From assembly GCA_013298595.1 (NCBI GenBank), contig JAAFIG010000016.1, positions 20,047 to 84,046 on the forward strand: a stretch of DNA of 64,000 nucleotides, given 5' to 3'. Below the pieces are notes generated by a model that worked only from the letters and a program-made list of their open reading frames with translations, was not told the DNA's origin and did no database searches. The DNA comes from Deinococcales bacterium (GTDB lineage: Bacteria; Deinococcota; Deinococci; Deinococcales; JAAFIG01). Below are positions 1 to 8,552 of the stretch, piece after piece (the first letter of the stretch is position 1; each line of letters opens with the position of its first letter). The translations under genes and the position numbers were made by a program.

Positions 1-1628
1 AAAATCCGCACCGCATCTTCACCTTCAAGTGGTTCGTCACCTTCGGCTTCGCCTAGTCTGGCTCGTTCAAGAAAAAGCAGTGCCGCACGTGGGTCTCGTG
101 CACCTCGAGCTGCCAGTTGATACAACAAACCATCTAAATTGGCATAGCTTTGCGCTTCCTTAGTCAGGTTTGTCCCAAGGTGCATCCAAGCTGCCTCGAG
201 TAAACCTAAGGCATCTGTAGCACTATGAATCACCTCGAGTAACGCGGTTAAAGGCGCAAAGTCTGGGTTTTGCAAAGCTCGGCGGATATCGCCAGCAAAT
301 AATTGTTCGATACTCTCGAGTGATAGATTAATACTTGGTAAACGAGCAAGAGCGGCTAGAATATCAGGCGCAAAAGGCTGCATCTTGGCACGTAAACACA
401 GCATGGCATCACGGATTTCGCGGCGGTCGTAATAGCGTTGCCCACTGCCAACCAAAAACGGGATTTGCATGGCACGTAAACTTGGCTCGAGTTGTGCTAA
501 CGAACCTCGAGTTCGTAACAGCACTGCCATGTCACGCCAAGCGTATCCTTGACGATGCAATGCCGATAATCTTTGTCCAAGAATTCTGGCTTCGGTCGCC
601 CGCCCTAACTCGAGGTTACTGGCTTCGACAAAGTGCATTTCAGCACTTGATGGGGCTTTTACTCTGCCGCTTTGCACGGCTGCGGGCAAACCTTGCTCGG
701 TAAATTCTGGAAACAACGCTTCAGCTAGGCTCGAGTACAAAGCGGCTAATTGCTGCCCATGACGATACGTGGTGGTTAACGGCTCGAGTTGCTTAGCTTG
801 GCTGTACATCTGCAAAAATGCACTGACATCAGCATCGCGGAAAGCATAAATACTTTGTTTGGCATCACCCACAAAGACAATTCGCTCGAGGTTAAGGTTG
901 GTAAAAACTTTGGCTTGTAATGGGTTGACATCCTGGAATTCATCGACCAATAACAAGGTAAAACGCTGCTTTACTCGAGACAAAACACTGGGTTGTTGCA
1001 GTAAATCCAAAGTGCGAAGTTCGACATCGGTACTCGAGAGTGCCATACCAGCTAATCGCGCTTGGTACATGGTCTCGGCAGCCGTAAAAGCTTCAAGCAA
1101 AGCTGTATCTTCGCCCGAAAATGGTGCGTAAACCCGTTTTTCAAAAAGCATCTCGAGGGCTTCAAGGGCTTCTTCCCAGCCGTGTTCAGCTAATAACTTA
1201 TCGCCTGCACCACTGGTTAAAGCCGCTCGAGCTAACACACTCGAGGCGGCGGCTTTGAATAAATCCTTAGCTTCGGTTTCGTCTAAATTTGTAAATTCGG
1301 GGTCAAGCGCTAAAGCTGGCGCGTTTAATCGTAACAACACCCGAAAAAACCCGTGAATGGTCGAAATCACACTCGAATCAAGTTCGCGCAACGCCCGTTC
1401 AAAAGGCTCTGGGGTGTGCATTACCACATCTAAGTACCGCCCAGTCTCGAGCAATTGCAATAGCCCCGCCCGCAAACGCTGACGCAAATCTCGAGCCGAA
1501 GCCCGAGTAAAAGTCACTGCTGCAATTCGCCGCGCTGGTATGGTTTTTAATGCCTCAAGATACAACTGCACTAAACTGGTGGTTTTACCTGTGCCAGCCG
1601 AAGCTGCCCGAATCTCGAGTAAACTCAT
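1..1628 (-). CDS. addA: AddA-like UvrD/Rep-family helicase, 3' end outside window
   Basis: Superfamily 1 DNA helicase subunit, probably of an AddAB/RecBCD-type end-resection complex. Translating the minus strand from the ATG at 1628 gives MSLLEIRAASAGTGKTTSL at the N terminus (Walker A), then TFTRASA (motif Ia), LLVDEFQDVNP (Walker B) and VGDAKQSIYAFR (motif III). The frame is open to position 1, where it breaks off in EDAVRI, just before the expected motif V (MTIHASKGLE type). Its ATG overlaps the TGA of the upstream addB-like gene as ATGA, so the two are translationally coupled. The C-terminal nuclease domain of AddA, if present, lies outside. Helicase identity is firm; AddA rather than another UvrD homologue rests on the partner gene. 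Confidence 0.8.
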   Translation of the reverse strand, partial: MSLLEIRAASAGTGKTTSLVQLYLEALKTIPARRIAAVTFTRASARDLRQRLRAGLLQLLETGRYLDVVMHTPEPFERALRELDSSVISTIHGFFRVLLRLNAPALALDPEFTNLDETEAKDLFKAAASSVLARAALTSGAGDKLLAEHGWEEALEALEMLFEKRVYAPFSGEDTALLEAFTAAETMYQARLAGMALSSTDVELRTLDLLQQPSVLSRVKQRFTLLLVDEFQDVNPLQAKVFTNLNLERIVFVGDAKQSIYAFRDADVSAFLQMYSQAKQLEPLTTTYRHGQQLAALYSSLAEALFPEFTEQGLPAAVQSGRVKAPSSAEMHFVEASNLELGRATEARILGQRLSALHRQGYAWRDMAVLLRTRGSLAQLEPSLRAMQIPFLVGSGQRYYDRREIRDAMLCLRAKMQPFAPDILAALARLPSINLSLESIEQLFAGDIRRALQNPDFAPLTALLEVIHSATDALGLLEAAWMHLGTNLTKEAQSYANLDGLLYQLAARGARDPRAALLFLERARLGEAEGDEPLEGEDAVRI

Positions 1629-4126
1629 GTTACTTCCCGACATAAATCTTGATAAGTGCAACTACGACAATAAAAACCTGTTGTGGCTCGCACCACACCC
1701 CGCTCGAGGTCGTTGCGACTACGCTCGAGCACAGCCCGAGATTCAAGTAATCGTTTCTGGCTTTTTTCTGCCCCTGGGTTCATCACATTCTTGGTACGCC
1801 CCTCGTTATCTATGGCACAAAAAGCAACACGCAAACCACTTTGCATGGCAATATCAGCAAACCACCACTCGCGGTGACGCTCGGAATCACGAAAAGCTTC
1901 AAAAGCAGATTCGATATCCTCGAGTTTACGGTAAACCTCGAGTAATTTGGCATTACCATTGCTATCATTACGGCGAATCATACCGTCTAAAACAAATTCA
2001 ATACCCTGCGAAGTGCGCTTAAAAACTTGCATCTCGAGTGGATTACCAGCAGGCTCAAACGATTCAAGTAACGCCATAAAATTGGGGTCAAAGCGCTCGA
2101 GGTTGGCTTGCAAACTTTGTGGAGCACGTTGTAACAATGTTTCTTCGGAAACACTGCGGCGCAAATTTTTTAAGGTCAGGCTAGGCAATAAACTATTGGT
2201 ACTTTCTCGAGGCATAAGCCGTGTTGCCCATGCCCGCAAACCACACCGTGCCACAGCCTCGAGTTCAGTTGCAGCAAATGGTGCTGTTCGCGGTTCAACT
2301 TTAAAAACAGCACTTTGCACAGGACTCGAACCAAGATTTTGTGTATGGGCTAACTCGAGTAAACCAGCCGTTATCCGTAACTCGGGTTCTATTGGCACAC
2401 CAAGCCGAGCTAACCGAGGATGTGGCGCAAGACTCGAGCCTCGTTCGGCACGTGGAAAGGAAATAATCAGTTCTTCATCGGCTCGAGTGACAACATCGTA
2501 CAAAGCAGCATCGGCTAAACCATTCATCCGTAAAGGCAAGGCAGCGGCTGTACCTTGCAGCACTTGCTCGAGAGCAACCCGATCATCTTCAGGAATAAAA
2601 AAATCTTCGGACTCGAGATTCTGATACGCCCCTTCGGTCACACCAAGTACCAAAACCTTAGCAAAACGCCGCCCACTGACCTCGGCAGGTGTTAAAACTG
2701 CTACCCCTCGAGCAGCATCAGGATGTGGTAATGCAGCTGCTGAAAGTAAGGTTCTCACCCATTCAGCAAATTGCAAACCACTTGAATCCTGCCCAGAAGC
2801 CACCAATAACCGTGCCGCTTCTCGAGCCATCACTCGGGCACTTGGCAACCAAGCAGCCAGCGGCACAATACGCTCGAGTAAAATTTCAAACCACTGCACC
2901 AAAACAGTGGGATCAGCAAATTCAGGTGGTGTACACAAAATCCGCAGATCATCAAGCACTGCCCAAGCGAACAGTAAATCATCAGTTTCAAGTAGTACAC
3001 GGTACGCACTCGAACCACCTTGCAAACCACGTTTATCTAAGGCATCAGCAAGGCGTTCTAAGTCTGGGAACACGGCAGCTAAAACCCGCAATTCAGGTGC
3101 AGCAAAATCCCGAGCTGCCACCAATAACGCCGCCTCGAGCACCCGACCCAAAGATGATTCCAATAAACCACCAAGCGACTCAGGCGCGAGCGGCACTTGA
3201 TACTCTCGAGCCAATGCCTCAAGCACTCGTGCCGACACATGATTCGGCACAACCAACGCCACACTTCGTGCCGAAACACCCTCGAGTAACCAAGCCTTGA
3301 CCTGCCGCAATGCCGCTCGAGCCTCAGAAACAGGATTGGCACTAGCTCGCACCCGCACCACACGAGGCAAACCTGCCCACGGCTTGCCCAGACTTGGTAA
3401 ACGCTCGAGTTTTGCCCCAAGTGCTTTTTGTATCTCGAGCAAATCAGGCACACGTACCAAATGCGCCCATGATTCCTTGGCGGTATCGGGTGCTCCAGAA
3501 GGCAAGGTCAGCAGTGTTGAATCAGCGCAAGTTGCCAATGCCCGAATCGCTGCAAATTCCGAAGCATTCAAAGACCGATACCCATCCACCACAAAATGCG
3601 CTCCTAATGGTAATGGCTGTCGCAACAATAATTCTGCCGCCCGAAGACGTACATCATCTAAATCTTGTAAATCCTCAGACTCGAGTAAACCCTGATAAGC
3701 CACAAAGACTCGAGCCAGCACATTGCCATACTCATCTGTAAACACCTGAGGCACAAACAATGCCCGTTTACACTCCGCAATTGCTTGGGCATACAACCGC
3801 GCCTCGCCGACTAGCGCCGCACGTCCTAACACCATCTCAAGCGCTCGAGCTGTCAAAGCCACCCGACCAGGATTCAGCACCACCGCTTTATTTGACCCCA
3901 AACGATCCAACATGCGATACGACAAATTCTGCAAATTTGTCACCTCAACACCCAAACTAGCACCCAACCCAGCCAAACCCTCGAGCCAAAAACCTCGTTG
4001 GCTTGGCAACGTCAGCACAATCACACGTTCAAACAACTCAACTTTCTCGAGCGCAAAACGCCACGCAGCCCGAGTTTTCCCGCTACGCGCAGCACCCACC
4101 AACAACCGCACCGACATACGCGACAC
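1625..4126 (-). CDS. addB: AddB-like helicase-nuclease subunit
   Basis: About 830 residues and the upstream partner of the AddA-like helicase. The N terminus has a P-loop (LLVGAARSGKT, residues 8-18). The C terminus carries the cysteine pattern of the AddB iron-sulfur staple: an isolated Cys in VARCGLRAW (about residue 635) and a final CRSC-TYQDLC group. The PD-(D/E)XK nuclease motif expected between them looks degenerate: the usual GRIDRID is read as GMIRRND, and the DYK position as VYRK. AddB may therefore act structurally here, with cutting left to AddA. The first possible start is GTG 4126. ATG 4117 (MSVRLLVG) has a TATCGT box 7 nt upstream and is equally plausible. Codons are shaped by very frequent CTCGAG. 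Confidence 0.7.
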   Translation of the reverse strand: MSRMSVRLLVGAARSGKTRAAWRFALEKVELFERVIVLTLPSQRGFWLEGLAGLGASLGVEVTNLQNLSYRMLDRLGSNKAVVLNPGRVALTARALEMVLGRAALVGEARLYAQAIAECKRALFVPQVFTDEYGNVLARVFVAYQGLLESEDLQDLDDVRLRAAELLLRQPLPLGAHFVVDGYRSLNASEFAAIRALATCADSTLLTLPSGAPDTAKESWAHLVRVPDLLEIQKALGAKLERLPSLGKPWAGLPRVVRVRASANPVSEARAALRQVKAWLLEGVSARSVALVVPNHVSARVLEALAREYQVPLAPESLGGLLESSLGRVLEAALLVAARDFAAPELRVLAAVFPDLERLADALDKRGLQGGSSAYRVLLETDDLLFAWAVLDDLRILCTPPEFADPTVLVQWFEILLERIVPLAAWLPSARVMAREAARLLVASGQDSSGLQFAEWVRTLLSAAALPHPDAARGVAVLTPAEVSGRRFAKVLVLGVTEGAYQNLESEDFFIPEDDRVALEQVLQGTAAALPLRMNGLADAALYDVVTRADEELIISFPRAERGSSLAPHPRLARLGVPIEPELRITAGLLELAHTQNLGSSPVQSAVFKVEPRTAPFAATELEAVARCGLRAWATRLMPRESTNSLLPSLTLKNLRRSVSEETLLQRAPQSLQANLERFDPNFMALLESFEPAGNPLEMQVFKRTSQGIEFVLDGMIRRNDSNGNAKLLEVYRKLEDIESAFEAFRDSERHREWWFADIAMQSGLRVAFCAIDNEGRTKNVMNPGAEKSQKRLLESRAVLERSRNDLERGVVRATTGFYCRSCTYQDLCREVT

Positions 4127-4284
4127 GATAACACTCGAGACCGACTATGGGGTTGCCTACCTCGAACAAAGCCTTATGGTTTTAGGCACCCATCTCGAGC
4201 AAAACTTTACTAATGCTACAAATTAGGGGTTTCAAAAACAATGTTCCAAATCGAGGGGAATGACACTTTAAAAGCTAACAAATG

Positions 4285-4315
4285 AACCTCAATATACTTT
4301 GGTGACATTGAGGTT
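4285..4315. terminator. 9-bp inverted repeat downstream of the phospholipase-like gene
   Basis: AACCTCAAT (4285-4293) and ATTGAGGTT (4307-4315) form a perfect 9-bp stem with a 13-nt loop. It lies just past the stop of the minus-strand gene ending at 4328. No strong T tract follows on either strand, so terminator function is only probable. Confidence 0.35.
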
Positions 4316-4327
4316 TAAAGAAATTCA

Positions 4328-4699
4328 CTAAAATGTTTGTGTGTTACCGTAAAACGCACTCGAGCCAAAGTTACGAACAGCTCCATAAAAAATTAAGGCA
4401 TCACCTTTGCAAGCCACTTTTAATGGTGCTTGATACCATTTACTCCAACGCCGATCACAACGCAAATACATATTCGATAAGAAACGTTCATCTATGCTTT
4501 TTCGCACTGTTTCATTCCGACCAGCCGCGTATCTCGAGACATTACGATAGCCAAAGTCGTGTTGACGGCAAGCAGTGTCATCAAAAATCACAGGTGGTGT
4601 TGGACCTGAGCAACCATCATCAGACCAATCTGGACCAGCGGTTTGACGATAATAACTCGAGAGATACGTTTCGTAATTAATACTAGTTGCAACAAACAA
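4328..4699 (-). CDS. prokaryotic phospholipase A2-like domain, apparently cut off from its signal peptide
   Basis: About 120 residues matching secreted bacterial/fungal phospholipase A2. DWSDDGCSGP is followed by ACRQHDFGYRN, which holds the catalytic His-Asp pair, and cysteines are spaced as in the disulfide-bonded family. The frame has no signal peptide and its first start is a TTG. The gene just upstream in another frame (4683-4943) encodes a lipoprotein signal and linker but stops where this one begins. Removing one base, or one of the two tandem TTTG units near 4690, fuses them into a single secreted enzyme. I read the pair as one frameshifted lipoprotein-anchored phospholipase; two overlapping coupled genes is the alternative. 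Confidence 0.6.
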   Translation of the reverse strand: MFVATSINYETYLSSYYRQTAGPDWSDDGCSGPTPPVIFDDTACRQHDFGYRNVSRYAAGRNETVRKSIDERFLSNMYLRCDRRWSKWYQAPLKVACKGDALIFYGAVRNFGSSAFYGNTQTF

Positions 4700-4943
4700 A
4701 TGTATCTGCGTAATTAGGGTAACGAATCGTGGTTTGCAATTGCAATTGCGAGGCTGTTACCTCGAGATTGGCATTAACTTCGGCACCAAGTGCTTCGATT
4801 TGTGCTTCTGATAAAGCCTTGATTTGCTCATCACTCAAGTTTGGAATATCCTCGAGTGATGTATTGATTGGTGCTTGGATACTGGTACAACCAACAAATG
4901 CTGTCAGTGCTAATGCCGCAAACCCCGCAATCAATTTTTTCAT
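4683..4943 (-). CDS. lipoprotein signal and linker, 5' part of the split phospholipase gene
   Basis: An 86-residue frame beginning MKKLIAGFAALALTAFVGC, a clear lipoprotein signal peptide with its lipobox ending at Cys19. A polar linker rich in Glu, Ala and Leu follows (about residues 20-70), and the frame ends abruptly in VCCN. Its last 17 bases overlap the phospholipase-like frame, shifted by one. The linker length suits a membrane-tethered secreted enzyme. As a stand-alone protein it has no recognisable domain. Confidence 0.5.
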   Translation of the reverse strand: MKKLIAGFAALALTAFVGCTSIQAPINTSLEDIPNLSDEQIKALSEAQIEALGAEVNANLEVTASQLQLQTTIRYPNYADTFVCCN

Positions 4944-4984
4944 AATGTATGTTACTCGTTTTTGGTCAGGGGTATATCAGGAAT

Positions 4985-5012
4985 TAAAAAAACCTGCCCT
5001 AAAGCAGGTTTT
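4985..5012 (-). terminator. intrinsic terminator of tRNA-Pro
   Basis: On the minus strand AACCTGC, a short loop, then GCAGGTT is followed by a run of T immediately after the tRNA gene. This is a standard rho-independent hairpin. Confidence 0.8.
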
Positions 5013-5016
5013 CTTG

Positions 5017-5093
5017 TGGTCGGGGACGAGGGATTTGAACCCCCGACCCTTTGGTCCCAAACCAAATGCGCTACCAGACTGCGCTAGTCCCCG
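5017..5093 (-). tRNA. tRNA-Pro(TGG)
   Basis: The 77-nt cloverleaf reads CGGGGAC at the 5' acceptor arm and GTCCCCG at the 3' arm. The anticodon loop TTTGGGA gives anticodon TGG, the T loop is GGTTCAAATCC, and the discriminator A is followed by an encoded CCA. A terminator follows directly, so it is probably transcribed alone. Confidence 0.95.
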
Positions 5094-5218
5094 AACTGAG
5101 TACAACTTGGGATGCCATCTCTGGCGGCGAGGAGTATACACAACCTTTTGCATTATGGCAACCCCCAATGAATGTGATTTGTCACATTCGCATTTTTCAC
5201 CTATTATTTTGATAATTG

Positions 5219-5587
5219 GTGACTAAAATTATGCGTCTCAAGTTTTACAAGAAAATACGCAGAATTTGTTTAGAATCCGAATTGGGATTCCGAAAAGTGT
5301 ATGTCCTGATTGGATTTATTGTATTAACTTCATGTGATTTTACACCTCGTAGATACCCACCATTTTATGTTATGCCTCAAACAGCAACTATTTTGGTTTC
5401 TGAGACACTGACCTTGATTCCTTCCTATTCGATGGATCTCGTAACAGATTGGGTATCAGATAATCCAGAGGTTGCAACAGTCAAAAATGGAGTTGTGACA
5501 GGAATATCAACTGGGAAAGCTGAAATTCAGGCTTTTATTGGCACAACCTCAACTAGCCCATCAAAAATCACTGTCTTAGCAAAATGA
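5219..5587 (+). CDS. small lipoprotein with Ig-like (BIG2-type) domain
   Basis: About 122 residues. After a basic N terminus there is one hydrophobic segment ending in LTSC, a lipobox, so the mature protein probably starts at that Cys and is anchored outside the membrane. The remaining 80 residues (PQTATILVSETLTL..., ATVKNGVVTGISTGKAEI) match the bacterial Ig-like group 2 fold found in surface proteins. I chose GTG 5219 because a TATTTT box lies 8 nt before it; ATG 5231 is also possible. It contains no CTCGAG, unlike its neighbours, which could mean recent arrival. Confidence 0.6.
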   Translation: MTKIMRLKFYKKIRRICLESELGFRKVYVLIGFIVLTSCDFTPRRYPPFYVMPQTATILVSETLTLIPSYSMDLVTDWVSDNPEVATVKNGVVTGISTGKAEIQAFIGTTSTSPSKITVLAK

Positions 5588-5619
5588 ATTGGTGATAAAT
5601 ACCCTCATCAATCTCGAGG

Positions 5620-5625
5620 TACACT
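5620..5625 (+). promoter_or_regulatory. -10 box TACACT of a probably leaderless transcript
   Basis: TACACT lies 6 nt before the GTG at 5632, with no Shine-Dalgarno between them. This places the transcription start at or next to the start codon of the FemAB-like gene. Confidence 0.5.
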
Positions 5626-5631
5626 AAGTTC

Positions 5632-6693
5632 GTGAGTTTACGAGTGACCCCTGTGACCGACCCCCTCGAGTGGGATGCCCTTGTTCAGCGTTTTGCGTTT
5701 CATAGTGCATTGCAAGGTTGGGGGTTTGGCGAAGCACGACGTGTCACAGCTTGGACTCCGCATCGGCTTAAACTCGAGCGTGACGGTGTGGTCTTTGCAG
5801 CTGCCCAAGTTTTACGGCGTTCACAATACGGGCTTGGGTATTTGTACTGCCCTCGAGGTCCTGCTCTCAATTCACTCGAGGATTTACAAGATGTAGCGAC
5901 TGCCTTAAAGTCTTGGGCAAAAATCACTGATGTCAGCTTAAAAATCGAACCTTGTGTCCCTGTTGCCTCGAGCGGCGACCCGAGTGTCATGCCCGAACAA
6001 CTTGGCGTTTGGACAATTGCTGAAACCATTCAACCCGCTCATACTGTGTTAATTGATCTCGAGGCAACCGAGGAAACGCGTTTAGCCAGTATGCACCAAA
6101 TGGCTAAACGCAACACCAAGCAGAGTATCAAAGAAGGTGTGATTGCCGAACCAGACGATGATTTCGAGGCATTCTGGGCTTTGTTTAGCGAAACCAATAC
6201 GCGTTCAAAATTGTTGCAGCGCTCAAGAACCTATTACGAAGCAATGTTCCGCGAATGCGCGAAGTACGGCGGTGAAGCCAGAATTATCAATGCACGTTGG
6301 AATGGTAAGCCACTAGCAACTTGTTTTGTGATTGGACTTGGTAACGAACTGTGTTACTTATACGGCGGTAGCATCCGCGCTGAACGCGAAGAAGGTCAAC
6401 GCGACCCAAAAGCCCCGAACGGTGCCTACTGGGGCATGATTCGATTTGGACTCTCGAGAAATTATAAAACCTTAGATTTGTACGGCATTCCTAAACGCAT
6501 AGACGAAAGCACTGCCGAAAAAATTAGCAATGGTGTCTACGAATTTAAAATGCGGCTCGGTGGTGAAATGGCGTACTTTCCTGCGTATGAAATTGCCCTT
6601 AATCCACTCTCGAGTGCAGTTAACACCGCTTTGCGCTGGCGGCGTAAAGCCATGAATCGCAAAGCTCGAGGTTCGGACGACGATGTTTTATGA
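5632..6693 (+). CDS. FemAB/FemX-family peptidoglycan bridge aminoacyltransferase-like protein
   Basis: A 353-residue protein of the FemAB fold (tandem GNAT domains), whose members use aminoacyl-tRNA to add amino acids to the lipid II peptide stem. Family features are the N-terminal SALQGWGFGEARR, the RNTKQSIKEG region, and the C-terminal GAYWGMIRFGLSRNYKTLDLYGIP, where the family typically has a GP/YG-rich acceptor site. It acts in the cytoplasm on the inner face of the membrane. It is monocistronic and ends 6 nt inside the convergent gene on the other strand. The substrate amino acid cannot be told from sequence. Confidence 0.75.
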   Translation: MSLRVTPVTDPLEWDALVQRFAFHSALQGWGFGEARRVTAWTPHRLKLERDGVVFAAAQVLRRSQYGLGYLYCPRGPALNSLEDLQDVATALKSWAKITDVSLKIEPCVPVASSGDPSVMPEQLGVWTIAETIQPAHTVLIDLEATEETRLASMHQMAKRNTKQSIKEGVIAEPDDDFEAFWALFSETNTRSKLLQRSRTYYEAMFRECAKYGGEARIINARWNGKPLATCFVIGLGNELCYLYGGSIRAEREEGQRDPKAPNGAYWGMIRFGLSRNYKTLDLYGIPKRIDESTAEKISNGVYEFKMRLGGEMAYFPAYEIALNPLSSAVNTALRWRRKAMNRKARGSDDDVL

Positions 6694-7182
6694 TTCTGTG
6701 GGTGGGAAAGCATCCAAAGTCCCTGAACTTGACCAAGCATGATATTGCACTGGCATGATTAACGAATGCTTTGTTTTTACATCTGGGTTGGTACAAATAA
6801 ATGGACACCCCAATTGCTTTGCTAAAGCTAAATACTCTGAATCAAAAAGGTTTTGTGTTTCAAACAAGCAATCCAGAATATCGTCTGTGGTTGGGAAATG
6901 CCATTCCCACGATGTTGATAGCACTGATTGAGCCAACGCTTTACAATCTGGTAAATCAAAAAATCCTTGTTGTTGCAATTGAAAGGCAAACAACGTGATT
7001 TCTGAGTAAAACACCATTGGTTGATGAAGTTCTGCACCATGAAATGCTGCACGACTCAAGAAAGCATTGCAGGCTGAGGCTTGACTTTGAATTTCTGGCG
7101 TTAAAATTTCGGGAGGTAAGGCTCCATATACAGCAACACTTGGAGAAATCACATAATGCCGATGGATAAATTCTGGGTTCAT
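6688..7182 (-). CDS. PIN-domain-like protein, possible toxin
   Basis: 164 residues resembling VapC/PIN ribonucleases. A hydrophobic N-terminal strand (HYVISPSVAVYGAL) sits where the first catalytic Asp is expected, followed by YSEITLFAF (conserved Glu), DSEYLALAKQLGCPFICTNPD (conserved Asp and T-x-D type end). The first Asp appears replaced by Ser, so activity is uncertain. It starts at ATG 7182, overlapping as ATGA the stop of a 46-codon gene, the usual antitoxin-toxin layout. It overlaps the end of the FemAB-like gene by 6 nt. A non-toxin PIN-like nucleic-acid-binding protein is the alternative. Confidence 0.5.
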   Translation of the reverse strand: MNPEFIHRHYVISPSVAVYGALPPEILTPEIQSQASACNAFLSRAAFHGAELHQPMVFYSEITLFAFQLQQQGFFDLPDCKALAQSVLSTSWEWHFPTTDDILDCLFETQNLFDSEYLALAKQLGCPFICTNPDVKTKHSLIMPVQYHAWSSSGTLDAFPPTES

Positions 7183-7319
7183 TTACTTTCACGAATTTGC
7201 TTAAATATCTCTTCTGGATTCAATAAACCCACCTTGAGGGGTTTTAATTGTGGGGGTTTAATACCTGTAAAAACTCGAGGTTTTGGCGATTCTACATTTT
7301 GGTTTTTGATGCTGTTCAT
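7179..7319 (-). CDS. 46-residue protein coupled to the PIN-like gene, possible antitoxin
   Basis: Starts at ATG 7319 with MNSIKNQNVESPKPRVFTGI and ends in EEIFKQIRESK. Its TGA overlaps the ATG of the PIN-domain-like gene (ATGA), so the pair is co-translated. It is basic, with a Pro-rich middle and an amphipathic C terminus that could bind a partner. No named antitoxin family is recognised. The call rests on size, order and overlap. Confidence 0.45.
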   Translation of the reverse strand: MNSIKNQNVESPKPRVFTGIKPPQLKPLKVGLLNPEEIFKQIRESK

Positions 7320-7392
7320 ATTCAAATTGTAGAACGAGTCGTTGAATTTGACAATCACTGCTGCATCTTGCCTCCAATCAGGTTAAATTCGG

Positions 7393-7398
7393 TAGGCT
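7393..7398 (+). promoter_or_regulatory. -10 box TAGGCT before hemW
   Basis: TAGGCT is 7 nt before the GTG of hemW and no Shine-Dalgarno is present, which suggests a leaderless mRNA. Confidence 0.45.
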
Positions 7399-7405
7399 GT
7401 ACCTT

Positions 7406-8539
7406 GTGAATTCTATTCCGCATTTGTACGTTCATGTACCGTTTTGCCCAACCATTTGTCCGTACTGCGATTTTCATGTGCTCGAGCGTCGAGCTGGACT
7501 GGTCGAAAGTTACTTAGCTGAACTTGAGCGAGAGGCAAAGCAATTAGTTGCTAAGCATGGTACTTTTCCACTCGAGACAATCTATATTGGCGGTGGTACA
7601 CCTTCATTTTTACGTGATGCTGAACTCGAGCAATTGGTGAGCATTATTCGCAATAATTTTGGTTGGGCGAGTCTCGAGGCAACCTTAGAGGTCAATCCTG
7701 GTACGGTCACATCGGCTCGAGCAAGCCACTGGTTCGATTTGGGGTTCACTCGAGCTAGTGTTGGAGTACAAAGCACGCAAGATGATGTGTTGCGCTTCCT
7801 TGGGCGTACCCATAATACTAAGCAAGCCTTAACTGCCCTCGAGACTTTACAAAGCACTGGTTTTGCCGTATCTGCCGATCTCATAACCGCTGTGCCAGAT
7901 CAGAACCTCGAGTTAGATATTCATACTTTAGGCAGATTGGGTTTAACCCATATTTCTTGTTATACCTTGACCATCGAAGAAGGCACACCATTCCATAAGC
8001 AAGGTGTCAAAATACTCGAGGAAGCCGAAGCTCATGCCTTAGAAATCACAGAGCCACTGCTCGAGACCTATGGCTTACAACGTTATGAAGTTTCAAATCA
8101 TGCTAAGCAAGGCAAAGAATCTTTGCACAACACAGCGTATTGGCAAAATAAATTCTTTTATGGGCTTGGTGCTGGTGCAGCAGGGCATTATCCACAAATA
8201 ACAAACAATCACCAACACACAGCAGATATCATTGCTATGCGGCGCACCAATCCACATTTAGCACCTTGGCTCGAGGGGCAACGTGGCACACCCGAAACCA
8301 TTTCTCGAGCTGAATTTATTACCGATGGTTTATTTAATGGCTTACGTTTACGCGCTGGAATTGATACATCCGAGCTTTCTCAACGCGCTGGACTAAATGC
8401 CCAAGAACATTTTGCTAAAGCTTTCCAGACTTGCTTTGAACGCGGTTGGCTCGAGCAAAACAAAGACATGATTCGCTGCACCAAAGCAGGTTGGTGGGTG
8501 CTGAATAAAGTGGTTTCAGTTTTTCTCGAGCAACAATAA
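7406..8539 (+). CDS. hemW: HemW-type radical SAM heme chaperone
   Basis: A 377-residue radical SAM protein. The CPTICPYCDF motif near residue 13 is C-x3-C-x2-C followed by Asp-Phe, as in HemW, rather than the extra Cys of true HemN. IYIGGGTPSFL is the glycine-rich SAM site. Downstream landmarks include LEVNPGTV, SVGVQS, YEVSNHAK and GAGAAGH. HemW binds heme and an iron-sulfur cluster and is thought to deliver heme to respiratory proteins; older annotation calls it an oxygen-independent coproporphyrinogen oxidase. The length is normal for the family. The GTG start is set by the -10 box 7 nt upstream. Confidence 0.85.
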   Translation: MNSIPHLYVHVPFCPTICPYCDFHVLERRAGLVESYLAELEREAKQLVAKHGTFPLETIYIGGGTPSFLRDAELEQLVSIIRNNFGWASLEATLEVNPGTVTSARASHWFDLGFTRASVGVQSTQDDVLRFLGRTHNTKQALTALETLQSTGFAVSADLITAVPDQNLELDIHTLGRLGLTHISCYTLTIEEGTPFHKQGVKILEEAEAHALEITEPLLETYGLQRYEVSNHAKQGKESLHNTAYWQNKFFYGLGAGAAGHYPQITNNHQHTADIIAMRRTNPHLAPWLEGQRGTPETISRAEFITDGLFNGLRLRAGIDTSELSQRAGLNAQEHFAKAFQTCFERGWLEQNKDMIRCTKAGWWVLNKVVSVFLEQQ

Positions 8540-8552
8540 AGCCAAAAGTTCT

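Noticed and set aside
1683-3960. Several long plus-strand open frames over addB
   Set aside because: They mirror the minus-strand gene, are rich in Ser/Thr/Pro/Arg without any domain, and lack start signals. They are by-products of the CTCGAG-biased codons.
4977-5168. A 63-residue minus-strand open frame
   Set aside because: It runs straight through tRNA-Pro and its terminator.
7179-7319. Resemblance of PRVFTGIKPP to the RVFSGIQP start of tryptophanyl-tRNA synthetase
   Set aside because: The peptide ends after 46 codons with no further similarity; chance likeness.
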